Source of the DNA: Paenibacillus sp. FSL R5-0623
GTDB taxonomy: Bacteria > Bacillota > Bacilli > Paenibacillales > Paenibacillaceae
NCBI RefSeq assembly: GCF_037974265.1
Contig: NZ_CP150233.1
Coordinates: 372,001-436,000, forward strand
DNA: 64,000 nucleotides
Direction of reading: 5' to 3'
Both the position numbers and the translations under genes were made by a program. The notes under the pieces are model-generated. The model searched no databases and was not told the DNA's origin. It saw nothing but the letters and a program-made list of their open reading frames with translations. Below are positions 1 through 8,987 of the stretch, piece by piece; positions within the stretch are counted from its first letter, which is position 1, and every line of letters starts with the position of its first letter.

Positions 1-2
1 CG

Positions 3-635
3 GTGAGTATGAAGGCCATCGGGAACAGTCTGGGATTATCCCTCGCGGCTTCAACCGTTGCTGTTATTATCGGAACGGGGTTTGCACTTGCGATCGGCAG
101 ATCATCTTCATTCATGCAGCGTGTGATTGACTTGTTCAGTCTGTTGCCTAATACGGTGCCGGGCATCGTGATGGTGGTGGGACTGATTCTGTTCTGGAAC
201 TCACCCTGGATGCCAGTCACGTTGTATAACACCTACGGTATGGTTGTGCTCACGTACGTTGTTCTCTTCTTGCCTTACACCGTGCAGTATGTAAAATCGA
301 GCTTTACCCAGATTGACGGAACGTTGTTCCAGGCTGGGCAAGTGTTTGGCGGGAAGCCGCTGTATATTCTGCGGCGCATCCTGATCCCGCTGATCCTGCC
401 CGGCATGCTGGCCGGATGGATGATGACCTTTACGATTGCAACAAGGGAACTGGTCGGATCGTTGTTGATTCTTCCACCGTCGATGCAGACGTCGGCTACG
501 TATATTTTTGCGCAGTTTGAACAAGGTCAGGTATCACTTGGCATGGCGATGGCCGTTGTAACTGTAGGTATGACGGTGCTGATGCTGCTTGGAATCGAAC
601 TGCTGAATTCAAAGAGAAAGTGGAATGCATCATGA
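3..635 (+). CDS. ABC transporter permease, C-terminal part (cut by window edge)
   Basis: Membrane subunit of an ABC importer. The frame is open at the left edge, so the true start lies outside the window. Several hydrophobic segments are visible. The EAA loop that docks on the ATPase lies near residues 105-140 (LFQAGQVFGG, then ILIPLILPG). The sequence resembles the second half of iron(III)/spermidine/aminoethylphosphonate-type permeases, but the substrate cannot be read from this fragment. Its stop overlaps the next start in an ATGA, so the two genes are probably co-translated. The binding protein and ATPase would be expected to the left. Confidence 0.85.
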   Translation: MSMKAIGNSLGLSLAASTVAVIIGTGFALAIGRSSSFMQRVIDLFSLLPNTVPGIVMVVGLILFWNSPWMPVTLYNTYGMVVLTYVVLFLPYTVQYVKSSFTQIDGTLFQAGQVFGGKPLYILRRILIPLILPGMLAGWMMTFTIATRELVGSLLILPPSMQTSATYIFAQFEQGQVSLGMAMAVVTVGMTVLMLLGIELLNSKRKWNAS

Positions 636-2221
636 TCAAACTGAACGTATGGGGCGGTGCAGGGGAACATGGACGTTCCGCCTATCTCCTGAGCGGGAGC
701 CGGTTTCGCCTTTTGCTGGATTGTGGTGTGAAAAAAGAAGGCACAGGCCAGTATCCGCTGATTGACCCGGAGATTGTCCCGCAACTGGACGCGGTCCTGT
801 TATCCCACGCCCATGAGGATCATTCGGTCGCCATCCCTTTGTTGTATAAGATGGGCTACCAGGGTGAAGTGTGGACGACAAGAGAGACGAGGGCGCAGCT
901 GCGTACGTATTTTGCCAACTGGCGCAGGTTTGCAGAACGTGTCGGAGAGAAACTCCCTTACGATGAAGCAGATGAGCAAGCTATTCGTTATCGGTATCTG
1001 GAAGATGAGGTCGTATCCCAAACTTGGTTTGAACTCATTCCGGAAGTAAAAGTGATGTGGGGCCGGAGTGGACATCTGGCTGGATCGGTGTGGTTTGGGG
1101 TTGAAATGGAAGGCAAGCAGATTTTCTATTCCGGGGACTACACGTCCGAATCAATGCTTTTACAGGAGGATTGTCCAGCAGAGGCGTTATGGCAGACAAG
1201 CATGCTTCGTGAGAATCCTGTGTCCGAGGCTCCGAGTAGCGAGTGGTGGGGTGCGGAGCAGCTAATCGCTATAAACAGTGGGCAAAAGGCTGGAGAACTC
1301 ATAACGTCACAAGATCAGACATCTGTTGCATCAGAGGCGTCGTCAAGAACACTTGTATCCATGGAGATACCCATGAAGCAGGGGAATTTCACATCCAACG
1401 TAGCAGATGGAGCAGTCAGAGCAGGCAGAGCAAACGTAGCAGACGTTGCCCCAATATCTTTCGTCGGACTGGTGGATCTGGCAATCGTTGATGCGGCCTA
1501 CGGTACGGACGAGGATACACAGGCCGACAAACTGGAACAGCTGGAACAAGCCATTTGCCAGACGATTGCTCAAGGTGGAAAGGTGCTCTTACCCATGCCT
1601 GTTGTAGGGCGTGGACAGGAGATCATACTGTGGGCACAGCAACAATTCCCGGCTATCCCAATCGTAGTGGAACAAGGACTGGTGGACGGCATGAAGCAGC
1701 TTATGCATGTTCCGTATTGGTTGAGGGAGAAGGGAGAGCATGTCATCGGAAGTTCGTTGAAAGACGAAATTGATGGCTTTCTGACCGGACGAGGATGGAA
1801 TCTGCCTACGACCACCCAAGAGCGGGAACAACTGTTGGAACATCATGCTGCTTCGTTGTGGTTCATTCCGGACGGCATGATGCAGTCCTCGCTTGCCCGT
1901 TGGTATTATAGTCAATTATCAGACAAGGAGGAGAATCTGATTCTGCTCACTGGGCATGTTGCTCATGATACATTTGCTGATAAGCTGCTACGGGTTCCTG
2001 ACAAGTATGGAGCATGTGAAGTGCGGAAAATACGCTATAAAGTGCATCAAGGCTGGAAGGATATTGAGCGGATGATGCATCAGGTTCCAGCAAGGCATAC
2101 GGTCCTTGTGCATGCTGACCGGGCAGAGACGGACAGATTAAAAGAAGGATTGCTCAGAAATAGCCCGTCACCGGGAACAGTTATACATTCACTGTCAGCT
2201 GGTGACGAGCTATATGTGTGA
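632..2221 (+). CDS. MBL-fold metallo-hydrolase, beta-CASP-like
   Basis: Predicted zinc-dependent hydrolase. The metallo-beta-lactamase motif is intact (H59-A-H61-E-D63-H64), followed by SGDYTSES. A C-terminal half carries LLTGHVAH and a late VHAD, as in beta-CASP RNA/DNA-processing relatives. A serine- and alanine-rich stretch of about 90 residues (roughly 190-285) interrupts the fold before DLAIVDAAYG and looks like a lineage-specific insertion. I chose the ATG at 632 because it overlaps the upstream stop (ATGA); an in-frame GTG at 620 is possible. There is no signal peptide, so it is cytoplasmic. A nucleic-acid substrate is suggested only by family. Why it is coupled to an ABC permease is unclear. 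Confidence 0.8.
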   Translation: MIKLNVWGGAGEHGRSAYLLSGSRFRLLLDCGVKKEGTGQYPLIDPEIVPQLDAVLLSHAHEDHSVAIPLLYKMGYQGEVWTTRETRAQLRTYFANWRRFAERVGEKLPYDEADEQAIRYRYLEDEVVSQTWFELIPEVKVMWGRSGHLAGSVWFGVEMEGKQIFYSGDYTSESMLLQEDCPAEALWQTSMLRENPVSEAPSSEWWGAEQLIAINSGQKAGELITSQDQTSVASEASSRTLVSMEIPMKQGNFTSNVADGAVRAGRANVADVAPISFVGLVDLAIVDAAYGTDEDTQADKLEQLEQAICQTIAQGGKVLLPMPVVGRGQEIILWAQQQFPAIPIVVEQGLVDGMKQLMHVPYWLREKGEHVIGSSLKDEIDGFLTGRGWNLPTTTQEREQLLEHHAASLWFIPDGMMQSSLARWYYSQLSDKEENLILLTGHVAHDTFADKLLRVPDKYGACEVRKIRYKVHQGWKDIERMMHQVPARHTVLVHADRAETDRLKEGLLRNSPSPGTVIHSLSAGDELYV

Positions 2222-2297
2222 ATCGTGTATGAATCGAATTGATGCGTCAGATTGGAACGTCCCTGGGGACGTTCTTTTTCCATTGTTGTCTGATCAT

Positions 2298-2858
2298 TTA
2301 GGGTTCGCGATGAATGGGGTGTTCCAGTTCGGCATGACCCATCAAACTATCAACGGCTTCACCATCCACCAGTATATCCAGGCTCTTCACTTCATCAAAT
2401 TGAAACATCGTTGTTGTTAAAGCTTCCAATGCGAGCAATTCTCCACTGGTACCGAGACTGGCTTCAGCGGGGATATGAACATCCAAAGTCACCGTACCCT
2501 CAGCATATTGGACAGAGAGCAATTCCACTTGCTCCCAGAGGGAAACAAGCTCCGAATCGGTGTTCGTTTGCAACGCTGCAAATGTTTTTTCATATTTTTC
2601 GGAATCATCCTTGTATTCAATTTCCTGCTCTGTTTTCTCCAGCTCAAGGACCTGAGAATCTGCCAAATATACATCGACGACTTGTGTATTCATTGTGCCC
2701 AGATCCACCTCCGTTTTGGCTGGGTTTGGCGCCTGCGTCTGTCCTCCCTGAACAGCAGGTTCATTTGAACCGGATTCGCTCACTGGCTTCTGGGAACATC
2801 CAACTCCGATAAGGATCAAGCATGATAATATAAGTGCACAACCTAGCTTCTTATTCAA
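2298..2858 (-). CDS. GerMN-domain lipoprotein
   Basis: Small exported lipoprotein. The N-terminus is a hydrophobic helix ending in a lipobox (LIGVGC), so it should be anchored to the outer face of the membrane. A low-complexity linker is followed by a GerMN domain (about residues 60-180; VDVYLADSQ, then LALEALTTTMFQFDEVKSLD). GerMN domains occur in GerM and in other spore or wall proteins. The TTG start at 2858 is chosen for the GAAGGAAG ribosome site just upstream; the frame runs further but without a better start. It lies directly downstream of the amidase gene on the same strand (34-bp gap), so co-transcription and a wall-related role are likely. Confidence 0.8.
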   Translation of the reverse strand: MNKKLGCALILSCLILIGVGCSQKPVSESGSNEPAVQGGQTQAPNPAKTEVDLGTMNTQVVDVYLADSQVLELEKTEQEIEYKDDSEKYEKTFAALQTNTDSELVSLWEQVELLSVQYAEGTVTLDVHIPAEASLGTSGELLALEALTTTMFQFDEVKSLDILVDGEAVDSLMGHAELEHPIHREP

Positions 2859-2892
2859 AGAATCACTTCCTTCATCTGATTTATTTGATGAT

Positions 2893-4305
2893 TTATAGGC
2901 CCAAATACTCCTTGATTCCATCGGCTATCGCTTGAGCGGCTTTCGTCTGAACAACTTCGGACGACATCAGTTCTTCATCGAGCACATTACTCAAGAATCC
3001 CACTTCCAAAAGCACTGCAGGCATGGTCGTGTCTCGGATTACTTCCAAGTTGCCATTTTTCACACCACGATCTCTGAGACCCATGGCTTTCACCAAACGT
3101 TGATGAATGATAGTAGCTAATTCCTTGCTGTTACTGCGTTGATAATAATATGTCTCCGTACCTGTGGCTTGGGGGGCGGACTTCACACTATTGCCATGGA
3201 TAGATACAAATACATCCGCATTTAATTGATTGGCGATTTGAACACGCTCAGGGCGGGTGGGATAGGTATCACCTTCACGAGTCATCACCAACTCGATATT
3301 GGGTTCATTGAGCAGCAGGGCTTGTACTTTGTGAGCTAATACCAGGTTGTATTCCTTTTCCGGTTTGTTTGTGATGCTGATCGTCCCTGGATCACTACCA
3401 CCGTGTCCTGGATCGATAACCACGACCTTGCGTCCTGAATCGCCTACTGGAGTGACTGGAGCAGGTGTGATATTGTCTCCCGCAACATTCAGATCAATGA
3501 TCAGTTTATCGGCAATGACGTTCTGGCTGTACTGGACATCCTTCACATTATTCAATTCTACAACAATTCGAACTTGCGCCGGATCTCGTTTGAAAAGCGA
3601 ATATCTCACTTCCGTTACATTGGGATAACCACTCACATCCAGCTTGCCATTGAGTCCTTGATCCAGCGGCTGGGAGATATCACCAAAGGTGGCTCCGGGC
3701 AAGTCCACAACCAAACGATCAGGGTACTTGAGGGTCGTTACTACCGGCTGAACGGCCCCATCCGTGGATAAGACGAGCTGATTGTTGGCAAATTGGATAT
3801 CAGTAACCTGAGAGGTAGACGTTGAATCCCCTTTTCCAGAAGTGTTGCCTGGTTCGATAGCAGGTCCCTTACTGGTGTTTGTTAAGTATACGATCTTGTC
3901 TTGATTGTTCCATCTTACCTTAAGCCCCATTTGTTCACTGACAAATCGAATGGGCACCACCAGCGTTTTATTCAAAATTTGCGGGGCTATGTTCAAAGTG
4001 ACTTGTTTGTCAGCAACCATGGCTTGCTTTTGATCCACGGTTAGAGAAATTGTCTGTTGATCTTGCTGAATTTTTACAGTGCGTGCCTGTTGGTTCCAAT
4101 CGACTTTGAATTTCAAATTCTCGGCAACGACGCGAATCGGGATCATCACGTTTTTATTGATAATCGTCACCTGTACATCACTTGGGAGGACTAATTCCTC
4201 TCCATCCATATAGATTTTCGACGTGCTTGCAGCGGCATTTCCCTGATTAGGGAGCAAAACGAGTAAGAACAGACTCAAAAACAGTAGTAAAATGGTTTTC
4301 TTCAT
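2893..4305 (-). CDS. N-acetylmuramoyl-L-alanine amidase with stalk and AMIN domains
   Basis: Secreted wall hydrolase that cleaves the MurNAc-L-Ala bond of peptidoglycan. Order: signal peptide (1-25, ending GNAAA); a copper-amine-oxidase N-terminal 'stalk' domain (about 28-145); a Ser/Thr/Gly linker; an AMIN wall-targeting domain (about 165-275); Amidase_3 (about 290-470). The zinc-site motifs are present: DPGHGGSDPGT, the Glu in TRPERVQIAN, VSIHGNS and the catalytic Glu in LLEVGFLSN. Its length of 470 aa matches the beta-lactamase-fold protein at 17416-18828, which has the same stalk. It is divergent from anmK and so sits at the edge of the muropeptide-salvage block. Confidence 0.9.
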   Translation of the reverse strand: MKKTILLLFLSLFLLVLLPNQGNAAASTSKIYMDGEELVLPSDVQVTIINKNVMIPIRVVAENLKFKVDWNQQARTVKIQQDQQTISLTVDQKQAMVADKQVTLNIAPQILNKTLVVPIRFVSEQMGLKVRWNNQDKIVYLTNTSKGPAIEPGNTSGKGDSTSTSQVTDIQFANNQLVLSTDGAVQPVVTTLKYPDRLVVDLPGATFGDISQPLDQGLNGKLDVSGYPNVTEVRYSLFKRDPAQVRIVVELNNVKDVQYSQNVIADKLIIDLNVAGDNITPAPVTPVGDSGRKVVVIDPGHGGSDPGTISITNKPEKEYNLVLAHKVQALLLNEPNIELVMTREGDTYPTRPERVQIANQLNADVFVSIHGNSVKSAPQATGTETYYYQRSNSKELATIIHQRLVKAMGLRDRGVKNGNLEVIRDTTMPAVLLEVGFLSNVLDEELMSSEVVQTKAAQAIADGIKEYLGL

Positions 4306-4483
4306 TATGCACCTCGACTAGTATTAGATCTATATCTAACTTTCCAAAATATCCCTACATAATATAAACGGTAAAAATGTAAAAATGTTTCTCTTCTGAT
4401 ATCTAATTATCAATTGATGGATGAAAACATGATGTGTGATCGCAAATGGGGTGAATCTCTCTCTTTTTATTTTCAGTGATGTA

Positions 4484-4521
4484 ATTAAATTTCATATAAT
4501 GTTTGACTTGTGAAATTTAAT
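4484..4521. promoter_or_regulatory. inverted repeat overlapping the anmK promoter (candidate operator)
   Basis: ATTAAATTTCA (4484-4494) and TGAAATTTAAT (4511-4521) are perfect inverted copies separated by 16 bp. The -35 box of the anmK promoter lies in the spacer, a geometry that suits a repressor. The MurR/RpiR-type protein encoded just downstream is the obvious candidate, by inference. Confidence 0.55.
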
Positions 4522-4531
4522 ATCATATACT
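4503..4531 (+). promoter_or_regulatory. sigma-A-type promoter for anmK-murR
   Basis: TTGACT (4503-4508), a 17-bp spacer and TATACT (4526-4531), followed by the anmK ribosome site at 4573-4578. The rest of the 4306-4588 gap is AT-rich and also serves the divergent amidase gene. Confidence 0.65.
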
Positions 4532-4588
4532 GGGTGAAATTATGGCAGGATGACGTGTTCATCGGGTCTTGCAGGAGGTTGGAAGTGG

Positions 4589-5818
4589 ATGGATACAGGC
4601 AGCTATCCGATGTGGGAGAAGTATCGTTTGAAGCAGGAGCATCTGGTCATCGGACTAATGTCAGGAACGTCACTTGATGGAACAGATGCGGCACTGGTGC
4701 GTATTCAAACCGATACGAGCGGGGCATTACAGCAGATCGAGCTGGTTGATTTCGTCTGTGTTCCGTATTCAAATGAATTGAGAGACCTACTGATCCGGTT
4801 ATGTTCACCGGGGACAGCTCGTGTCGACGAGCTGACAGCCGCGCATTTTGGTGTATCGGAGTGGTATGCGTATAGCGTTACGGAACTGATGCGGTCTTCC
4901 GGCATCTCAACGCAGCAGGTGGATGTGATCAGCATGCATGGACAGACGGTATGGCATGCTCCTGTAGCATCTGCATTTCCAGGGCCAACGGGAGCAAGTA
5001 TTGATGTGGTATCAACATTGCAGATCGGTGAATGTGCTGTCGTTCGAGAACGGACAGGACTGCCAGTGATTGGCAACCTGCGAGCAAGGGATATGGCCGC
5101 TGGTGGGGAAGGTGCCCCGCTTACGCCTTATGCGGATGCTCTGATGTTCCGCAGTCCGACGGAAGGGCGGTTGGTGCAGAATATCGGCGGCATTGGAAAT
5201 GTAACGGTGCTTCCATCCGAGTCATCTACCGAAGGTATTTCGGCTTTTGATACGGGACCGGGTAATATGGTGATGGATGCCATTGTGCGGCAGGCAACGG
5301 ATGGGCGGCAGCATTATGATCCGAGTGGAAGTATTGCCGCACAGGGGAAGGTCGATCAGGGTCTGGTAGAACTGTGTTTGGAGGATGAGTATTTCAAAAG
5401 ACTTCCGCCGAAAAGTACCGGGAGGGAAGTATATGGCGCCGCGTATGCAGTGAGACTGATGGAGATGGCCTCAGCACGTTCCTTAACGCTGGAAGATACG
5501 CTGGCTACTGCCACTTGTCTGACCGTGGAAACCATCGTGCGTGCAGTGAAGGATTTTATCCTGCCCAAGGTGCAAATATCGGCCATGCTCGCGTGCGGTG
5601 GTGGCACTTCCAATGCCACGCTGATGGAGATGATTCGTCAGAGACTACCTGAGGATATCCGTTTAGAACGAACAGCAGATTATGGCATACCCGATGATGC
5701 TCGGGAAGCCATTGGATTTGCTCTACTGGGCCATGAGGCACTTATGGGAAGAACCAATACACTCCCGGCGGTAACCGGCGCGAAACACGCCGTAATCTCA
5801 GGCAATCTCACACTTTAG
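4589..5818 (+). CDS. anmK: anhydro-N-acetylmuramic acid kinase
   Basis: Cytoplasmic kinase that opens the 1,6-anhydro ring of anhydro-MurNAc and phosphorylates it to MurNAc-6-phosphate, the substrate of MurQ. The family signatures are clear: GLMSGTSLDGTDAAL near the N-terminus, HGQT, the nucleotide-site DTGPGNMVMD and the C-terminal CGGGTSN. The ATG at 4589 has AGGAGG ten bases upstream; an in-frame ATG at 4550 lacks a site. The product is about 409 aa, slightly longer than usual. It is followed by the MurR-like gene on the same strand. Its presence implies that anhydro-muropeptides from lytic transglycosylases are recycled as well as hydrolytic MurNAc. Confidence 0.95.
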   Translation: MDTGSYPMWEKYRLKQEHLVIGLMSGTSLDGTDAALVRIQTDTSGALQQIELVDFVCVPYSNELRDLLIRLCSPGTARVDELTAAHFGVSEWYAYSVTELMRSSGISTQQVDVISMHGQTVWHAPVASAFPGPTGASIDVVSTLQIGECAVVRERTGLPVIGNLRARDMAAGGEGAPLTPYADALMFRSPTEGRLVQNIGGIGNVTVLPSESSTEGISAFDTGPGNMVMDAIVRQATDGRQHYDPSGSIAAQGKVDQGLVELCLEDEYFKRLPPKSTGREVYGAAYAVRLMEMASARSLTLEDTLATATCLTVETIVRAVKDFILPKVQISAMLACGGGTSNATLMEMIRQRLPEDIRLERTADYGIPDDAREAIGFALLGHEALMGRTNTLPAVTGAKHAVISGNLTL

Positions 5819-5934
5819 TAAGATCTGAATTTAATATGAGTTCAGTTATGGAAGGGCGAGGAATCCGATTAGACGCGAGTGGAATTATAAGATAAAATGC
5901 TTGTACATGAATGCAGTACGGAAAGGAGGAGCGA

Positions 5935-6783
5935 ATGGAAGGCATGAAAGGTGGACTTGTGCGTTTACGCGCATTAATGGATGATTTAACTCCGTCCGAA
6001 CGGAAGATCGGAGCTTATATTCTCGATCACCCGCAAGAAACTGTTCAATCCTCGGTGGCCCAGTTGTCTGAACGGAGTGGAGGCAGCCCAGCTGCCATTA
6101 TCCGTCTCTGCAAATCACTGGGTGTAACGGGTTTTCAGGAGCTGAAGCTGAAGATTGCCGGAGATTTGCAGACGAGTGAGCCATATCAATATACGGAGAT
6201 TCGTCCCCAGGACTCCATGGAGAGCATTATTCAGCATGTGTCCGCAAACAATATTCAGTCGGTGAAGGATACGGTTCATATTCTGGACCCACGTCTGGTC
6301 GAAAAAGCCGTGGACGTGCTTCATCAGGCAAACCGGATCTTTTTCTATGGAGTAGGGGCCTCCAACCTGATTGCGCTGGATGCACATTACAAGTTCATGC
6401 GAATCAATCGCACAAGCTTTTCGTTCGCCGATCCGCATATGCAGATTTCGTCCGCAACGACGCTTCGTGAAGATGATGCGGTGGTATGTATCTCGTATTC
6501 AGGGGAGACGTCGAACGTAATCTCCTGTCTCAAGCATGCTCATGATGGTGGTGCAGCGACAATCAGCATTACCAAGTGGGGCAGCAATACACTCAGTAGT
6601 ATGGCGGATGTGCCCCTGATGATTACTTCCACCGAAAGTGATATTCGAAGCGGAGCAACTTCGTCACGGATTGCACAGCTGAACGTGATCGATATTTTGT
6701 ATCTGGCGATTGCCAGTCGGGATTACAATCAGTCGGTGGAGTATTTGGAGAAGAGCCGACAGGCTATTCTGGAGCACAAGTGA
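5935..6783 (+). CDS. MurR/RpiR-family transcriptional regulator
   Basis: Sugar-phosphate-responsive repressor or activator. An N-terminal HTH_6 domain (about 1-75; LTPSERKIGAYIL, VAQLSERSGGSPAAIIRLCKSLG) is joined to a SIS sugar-phosphate-binding domain (about 105-265; FFYGVGASNLIA, CISYSGETSNV). In the family, MurR senses MurNAc-6-phosphate. The start at 5935 sits five bases after AAAGGAGG; an in-frame ATG at 5911 would include the ribosome site. It is in an operon with anmK and next to murQ, so control of this salvage locus through the inverted repeats at 4484 and 8892 is the natural inference. Confidence 0.9.
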   Translation: MEGMKGGLVRLRALMDDLTPSERKIGAYILDHPQETVQSSVAQLSERSGGSPAAIIRLCKSLGVTGFQELKLKIAGDLQTSEPYQYTEIRPQDSMESIIQHVSANNIQSVKDTVHILDPRLVEKAVDVLHQANRIFFYGVGASNLIALDAHYKFMRINRTSFSFADPHMQISSATTLREDDAVVCISYSGETSNVISCLKHAHDGGAATISITKWGSNTLSSMADVPLMITSTESDIRSGATSSRIAQLNVIDILYLAIASRDYNQSVEYLEKSRQAILEHK

Positions 6784-6797
6784 AGTAAAACCATATG

Positions 6798-6831
6798 AAT
6801 CCCTTTCTGTATATGCAGGAGGGGATTTTTT
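6798..6831 (+). terminator. terminator after the MurR-like gene
   Basis: AATCCC...GGGGATT hairpin with TTTTTT immediately after, 15 bp past the stop codon. Confidence 0.7.
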
Positions 6832-6845
6832 GACGGATTATATCC

Positions 6846-6903
6846 GCTTTTAAAATAAAAAAATAAAAAAAAGAGCCCAGACTAATGGAATAATGTCGGG
6901 CTC
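6846..6903 (-). terminator. terminator after murQ
   Basis: Hairpin GAGCCCAGAC / GTCGGGCTC (6873-6903) followed, on the minus strand, by a long U-rich tract (6846-6872). It closes the kinase-murQ operon. Confidence 0.8.
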
Positions 6904-6938
6904 CTCTCTTTCAACCTCTAATAATACCCCTGTACAGC

Positions 6939-7844
6939 TCAGGAAGGCCCCGCAATGGCGCTACGCACAAATCCGTCAGCCAGATCAAGCCTGTGCTGGG
7001 CTTCCGTTACATCCACGCCTGCCATCAGCATGACGATTGCCGTTTTTACATGACCGTCTGCACCGGTAAAAGCCTCTTCAATATCGGCTTCATTCGCTCC
7101 GGTTGCCAGATGTATCATGCGTTTGGCCCGATGGACAAGCTTCTCATTTGAAGGGTTCAGATCAACCATGAAATTACGGTAAACCTTGCCCAGACGAATC
7201 ATGGCGGTAGTGGTGAGCATGTTCAGAATCATTTTCTGGGCGCTGCCTGCCTTCATACGTGTTGAACCCATGACAACCTCTGGGCCGACAACAGCCTCAA
7301 TGCTCACATCAGCCAACAGTGTCATCGGAGTGCCTGCATTATTGCTCAAGCTGATCACCGTAGCTCCGATCTCCTTGGCGTGTCTCATCGCACCCAGCAC
7401 ATATGGCGTACGTCCACTGGCTGCAATGCCAACCACGACATCGTTTCTGTCTAAGCCATGTTCATCAAGGTCCGCAGCTCCCAACTCCTCATTATCTTCA
7501 GCACCTTCAACCGGGTCCTTCACTGCCCGGAATCCCCCTGCAATAATACCCTGCACCATAGATGGCGGGGTTCCGTAGGTAGGCGGGCATTCCGAGGCGT
7601 CAAGTATTCCTAATCGTCCACTGGTACCAGCGCCTACATAAAATAGCCTGCCGCCAGACTGAAACGCCTCCAAGATCCGATCCGCAGCTTGAGCAATGAC
7701 CGGAATGAGGGGCTGAATGAGCTCCGCAATCCGTTGATCTTCCTTATTAATGAGCTCCATAATTTCTGCCGAAGGCAATTCATCTATATGATCCGTTAGT
7801 GGATTGGGTTGTTCTGTTAGTAGTGAATTCAGCATGTGATTCAT
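6939..7844 (-). CDS. murQ: N-acetylmuramic acid 6-phosphate etherase
   Basis: Cytoplasmic SIS-domain lyase that removes D-lactate from MurNAc-6-phosphate, giving GlcNAc-6-phosphate for the NagA/NagB route. Family motifs: FYVGAGTSGRLG, DASECPPTYG, GIAASGRTPYVLGA, and the signature MGSTRMKAGSAQKM. The length of 301 aa is normal. The start at 7844 has AAGGAGG eight bases upstream; the frame continues to 7880 but that start has no site. It is the second gene of a two-gene minus-strand operon, 22 bp after the kinase. Confidence 0.96.
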   Translation of the reverse strand: MNHMLNSLLTEQPNPLTDHIDELPSAEIMELINKEDQRIAELIQPLIPVIAQAADRILEAFQSGGRLFYVGAGTSGRLGILDASECPPTYGTPPSMVQGIIAGGFRAVKDPVEGAEDNEELGAADLDEHGLDRNDVVVGIAASGRTPYVLGAMRHAKEIGATVISLSNNAGTPMTLLADVSIEAVVGPEVVMGSTRMKAGSAQKMILNMLTTTAMIRLGKVYRNFMVDLNPSNEKLVHRAKRMIHLATGANEADIEEAFTGADGHVKTAIVMLMAGVDVTEAQHRLDLADGFVRSAIAGPS

Positions 7845-7866
7845 CCGTATGGCCTCCTTCTCTCTT

Positions 7867-8829
7867 TTAAAATGATTCATTCAGGGAACGGCGTTTTCTT
7901 GCCAGTTGTGCTGCGCCAACCGCTGGAGCGGGGGCATCTTCATGATATACAAAGTCCAACTCTTCATAATATTCAGATAACTTGTGAATAAATGTATTTC
8001 GGAAAAGTGCAGCGTATCGAAACAGTGATCCGGACAGGACAACCGGAGTGGATGCAAATTCGGGATGACGTGCAATCAGCGCCTTGGCGGTATCCGCCAA
8101 TTGTGAGGCTTCGTCGATGATCAGTGCCCGGGCGGCCTCATCTCCGAGTTCAGCTGCTTCTATAGCTAAGCGGGCGATGGATGCGGTCTCGGTTTTGCCC
8201 CAATCCGTCTGATACACCCGCGTCTTTAGCTCTGATATATCCCGAAGGTTCAGATTCTTTAGAAGAAGAGGGATTAAGCGGGTTGGAGGAAGAACACCGT
8301 CATAACTCTGCATAACCACTTGGAGTGCACGCTGCCCAATACGATAGCCGCTCCCCTCATCTCCGAGCAGGTGACCCCAGCCTCCTGCACGGTATCGCTC
8401 TCCTTCCAGCGTAAATCCGTACACGATGGAACCTGTTCCAGAGATACACAATACACCGTGCGTATGTCCGAGAGAGGCCATCAGAGCAATCTCTCCTTCG
8501 GATACAACCCAGACTGGACAACCTTCTGATGCCTGTCGATTACGACTCTTCATATAGTTATTTACTGCTTCGGCTATAAGTTGCCGTTCTTGAATTGTAT
8601 CTACACCTGACATTCCAAGGCATATACCCTCACAATTTGTCGATAAATCACTTATTAAATTAAATAGCTGTTCCAGCACTCGTTGCAGTTCGGAAAGGGC
8701 CTGTTCAGTTGATACGCTATGAGGATTCGTGGGACCTCCGCTGAGTCGAGCAAGAATTTTACCAGATTCAGAAATGATTGCTGCATCAGTATTGGTACCG
8801 CCTCCATCTACGCCTACATATACTCGCAA
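7867..8829 (-). CDS. BadF/BadG-family amino-sugar kinase (MurK/GlcNAc kinase-like)
   Basis: ASKHA-fold kinase. The phosphate-1 motif (YVGVDGGGTNTDAAI), the sugar-site GGPTNPHSV, the phosphate-2 region (CISGTGSIVYG), GGWGHLLGDEGSGY and the adenosine-side VVLSGSLF are all present. BadF-family members include GlcNAc kinases and the clostridial MurK, which phosphorylates both MurNAc and GlcNAc. Next to murQ and an ABC (not PTS) importer, a MurNAc/GlcNAc 6-kinase is the best reading, because sugar imported by an ABC system arrives unphosphorylated. I chose the TTG start at 8829, eight bases after GAGG and directly before the conserved core. Specificity is inferred, not visible. Confidence 0.85.
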   Translation of the reverse strand: MRVYVGVDGGGTNTDAAIISESGKILARLSGGPTNPHSVSTEQALSELQRVLEQLFNLISDLSTNCEGICLGMSGVDTIQERQLIAEAVNNYMKSRNRQASEGCPVWVVSEGEIALMASLGHTHGVLCISGTGSIVYGFTLEGERYRAGGWGHLLGDEGSGYRIGQRALQVVMQSYDGVLPPTRLIPLLLKNLNLRDISELKTRVYQTDWGKTETASIARLAIEAAELGDEAARALIIDEASQLADTAKALIARHPEFASTPVVLSGSLFRYAALFRNTFIHKLSEYYEELDFVYHEDAPAPAVGAAQLARKRRSLNESF

Positions 8830-8867
8830 AGTGGCTCGCCTCGCTTGCTTGGGTTTTCTTTTTACAT

Positions 8868-8896
8868 AGTATAGTTGCATGAAAAGAAAAAGTAAA
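8868..8896 (-). promoter_or_regulatory. promoter of the kinase-murQ operon
   Basis: On the minus strand: TTTACT (8891-8896), a 17-bp spacer and TATACT (8868-8873), about 40 bp upstream of the TTG start. Confidence 0.6.
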
Positions 8897-8939
8897 ATTA
8901 AATTTTATAATAAAAAATAATGTTGAATTTTTATTTTAC
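8892..8939. promoter_or_regulatory. inverted repeat between divergent promoters (candidate operator)
   Basis: GTAAAAT (8892-8898) and ATTTTAC (8933-8939) are inverted copies within a longer imperfect AT-rich symmetry. They overlap the -35 regions of both divergent promoters, so one regulator could control import and catabolism together. Confidence 0.4.
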
Positions 8940-8951
8940 AACTCATATAAT
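8923..8951 (+). promoter_or_regulatory. promoter of the ABC importer-namZ-nagZ operon
   Basis: TTGAAT (8923-8928), a 17-bp spacer and a consensus TATAAT (8946-8951). It predicts a leader of about 230 nt before the binding-protein gene. Confidence 0.65.
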
Positions 8952-8987
8952 GAATTCAATCTACAATTTTGGAAGGAATTAATACTG

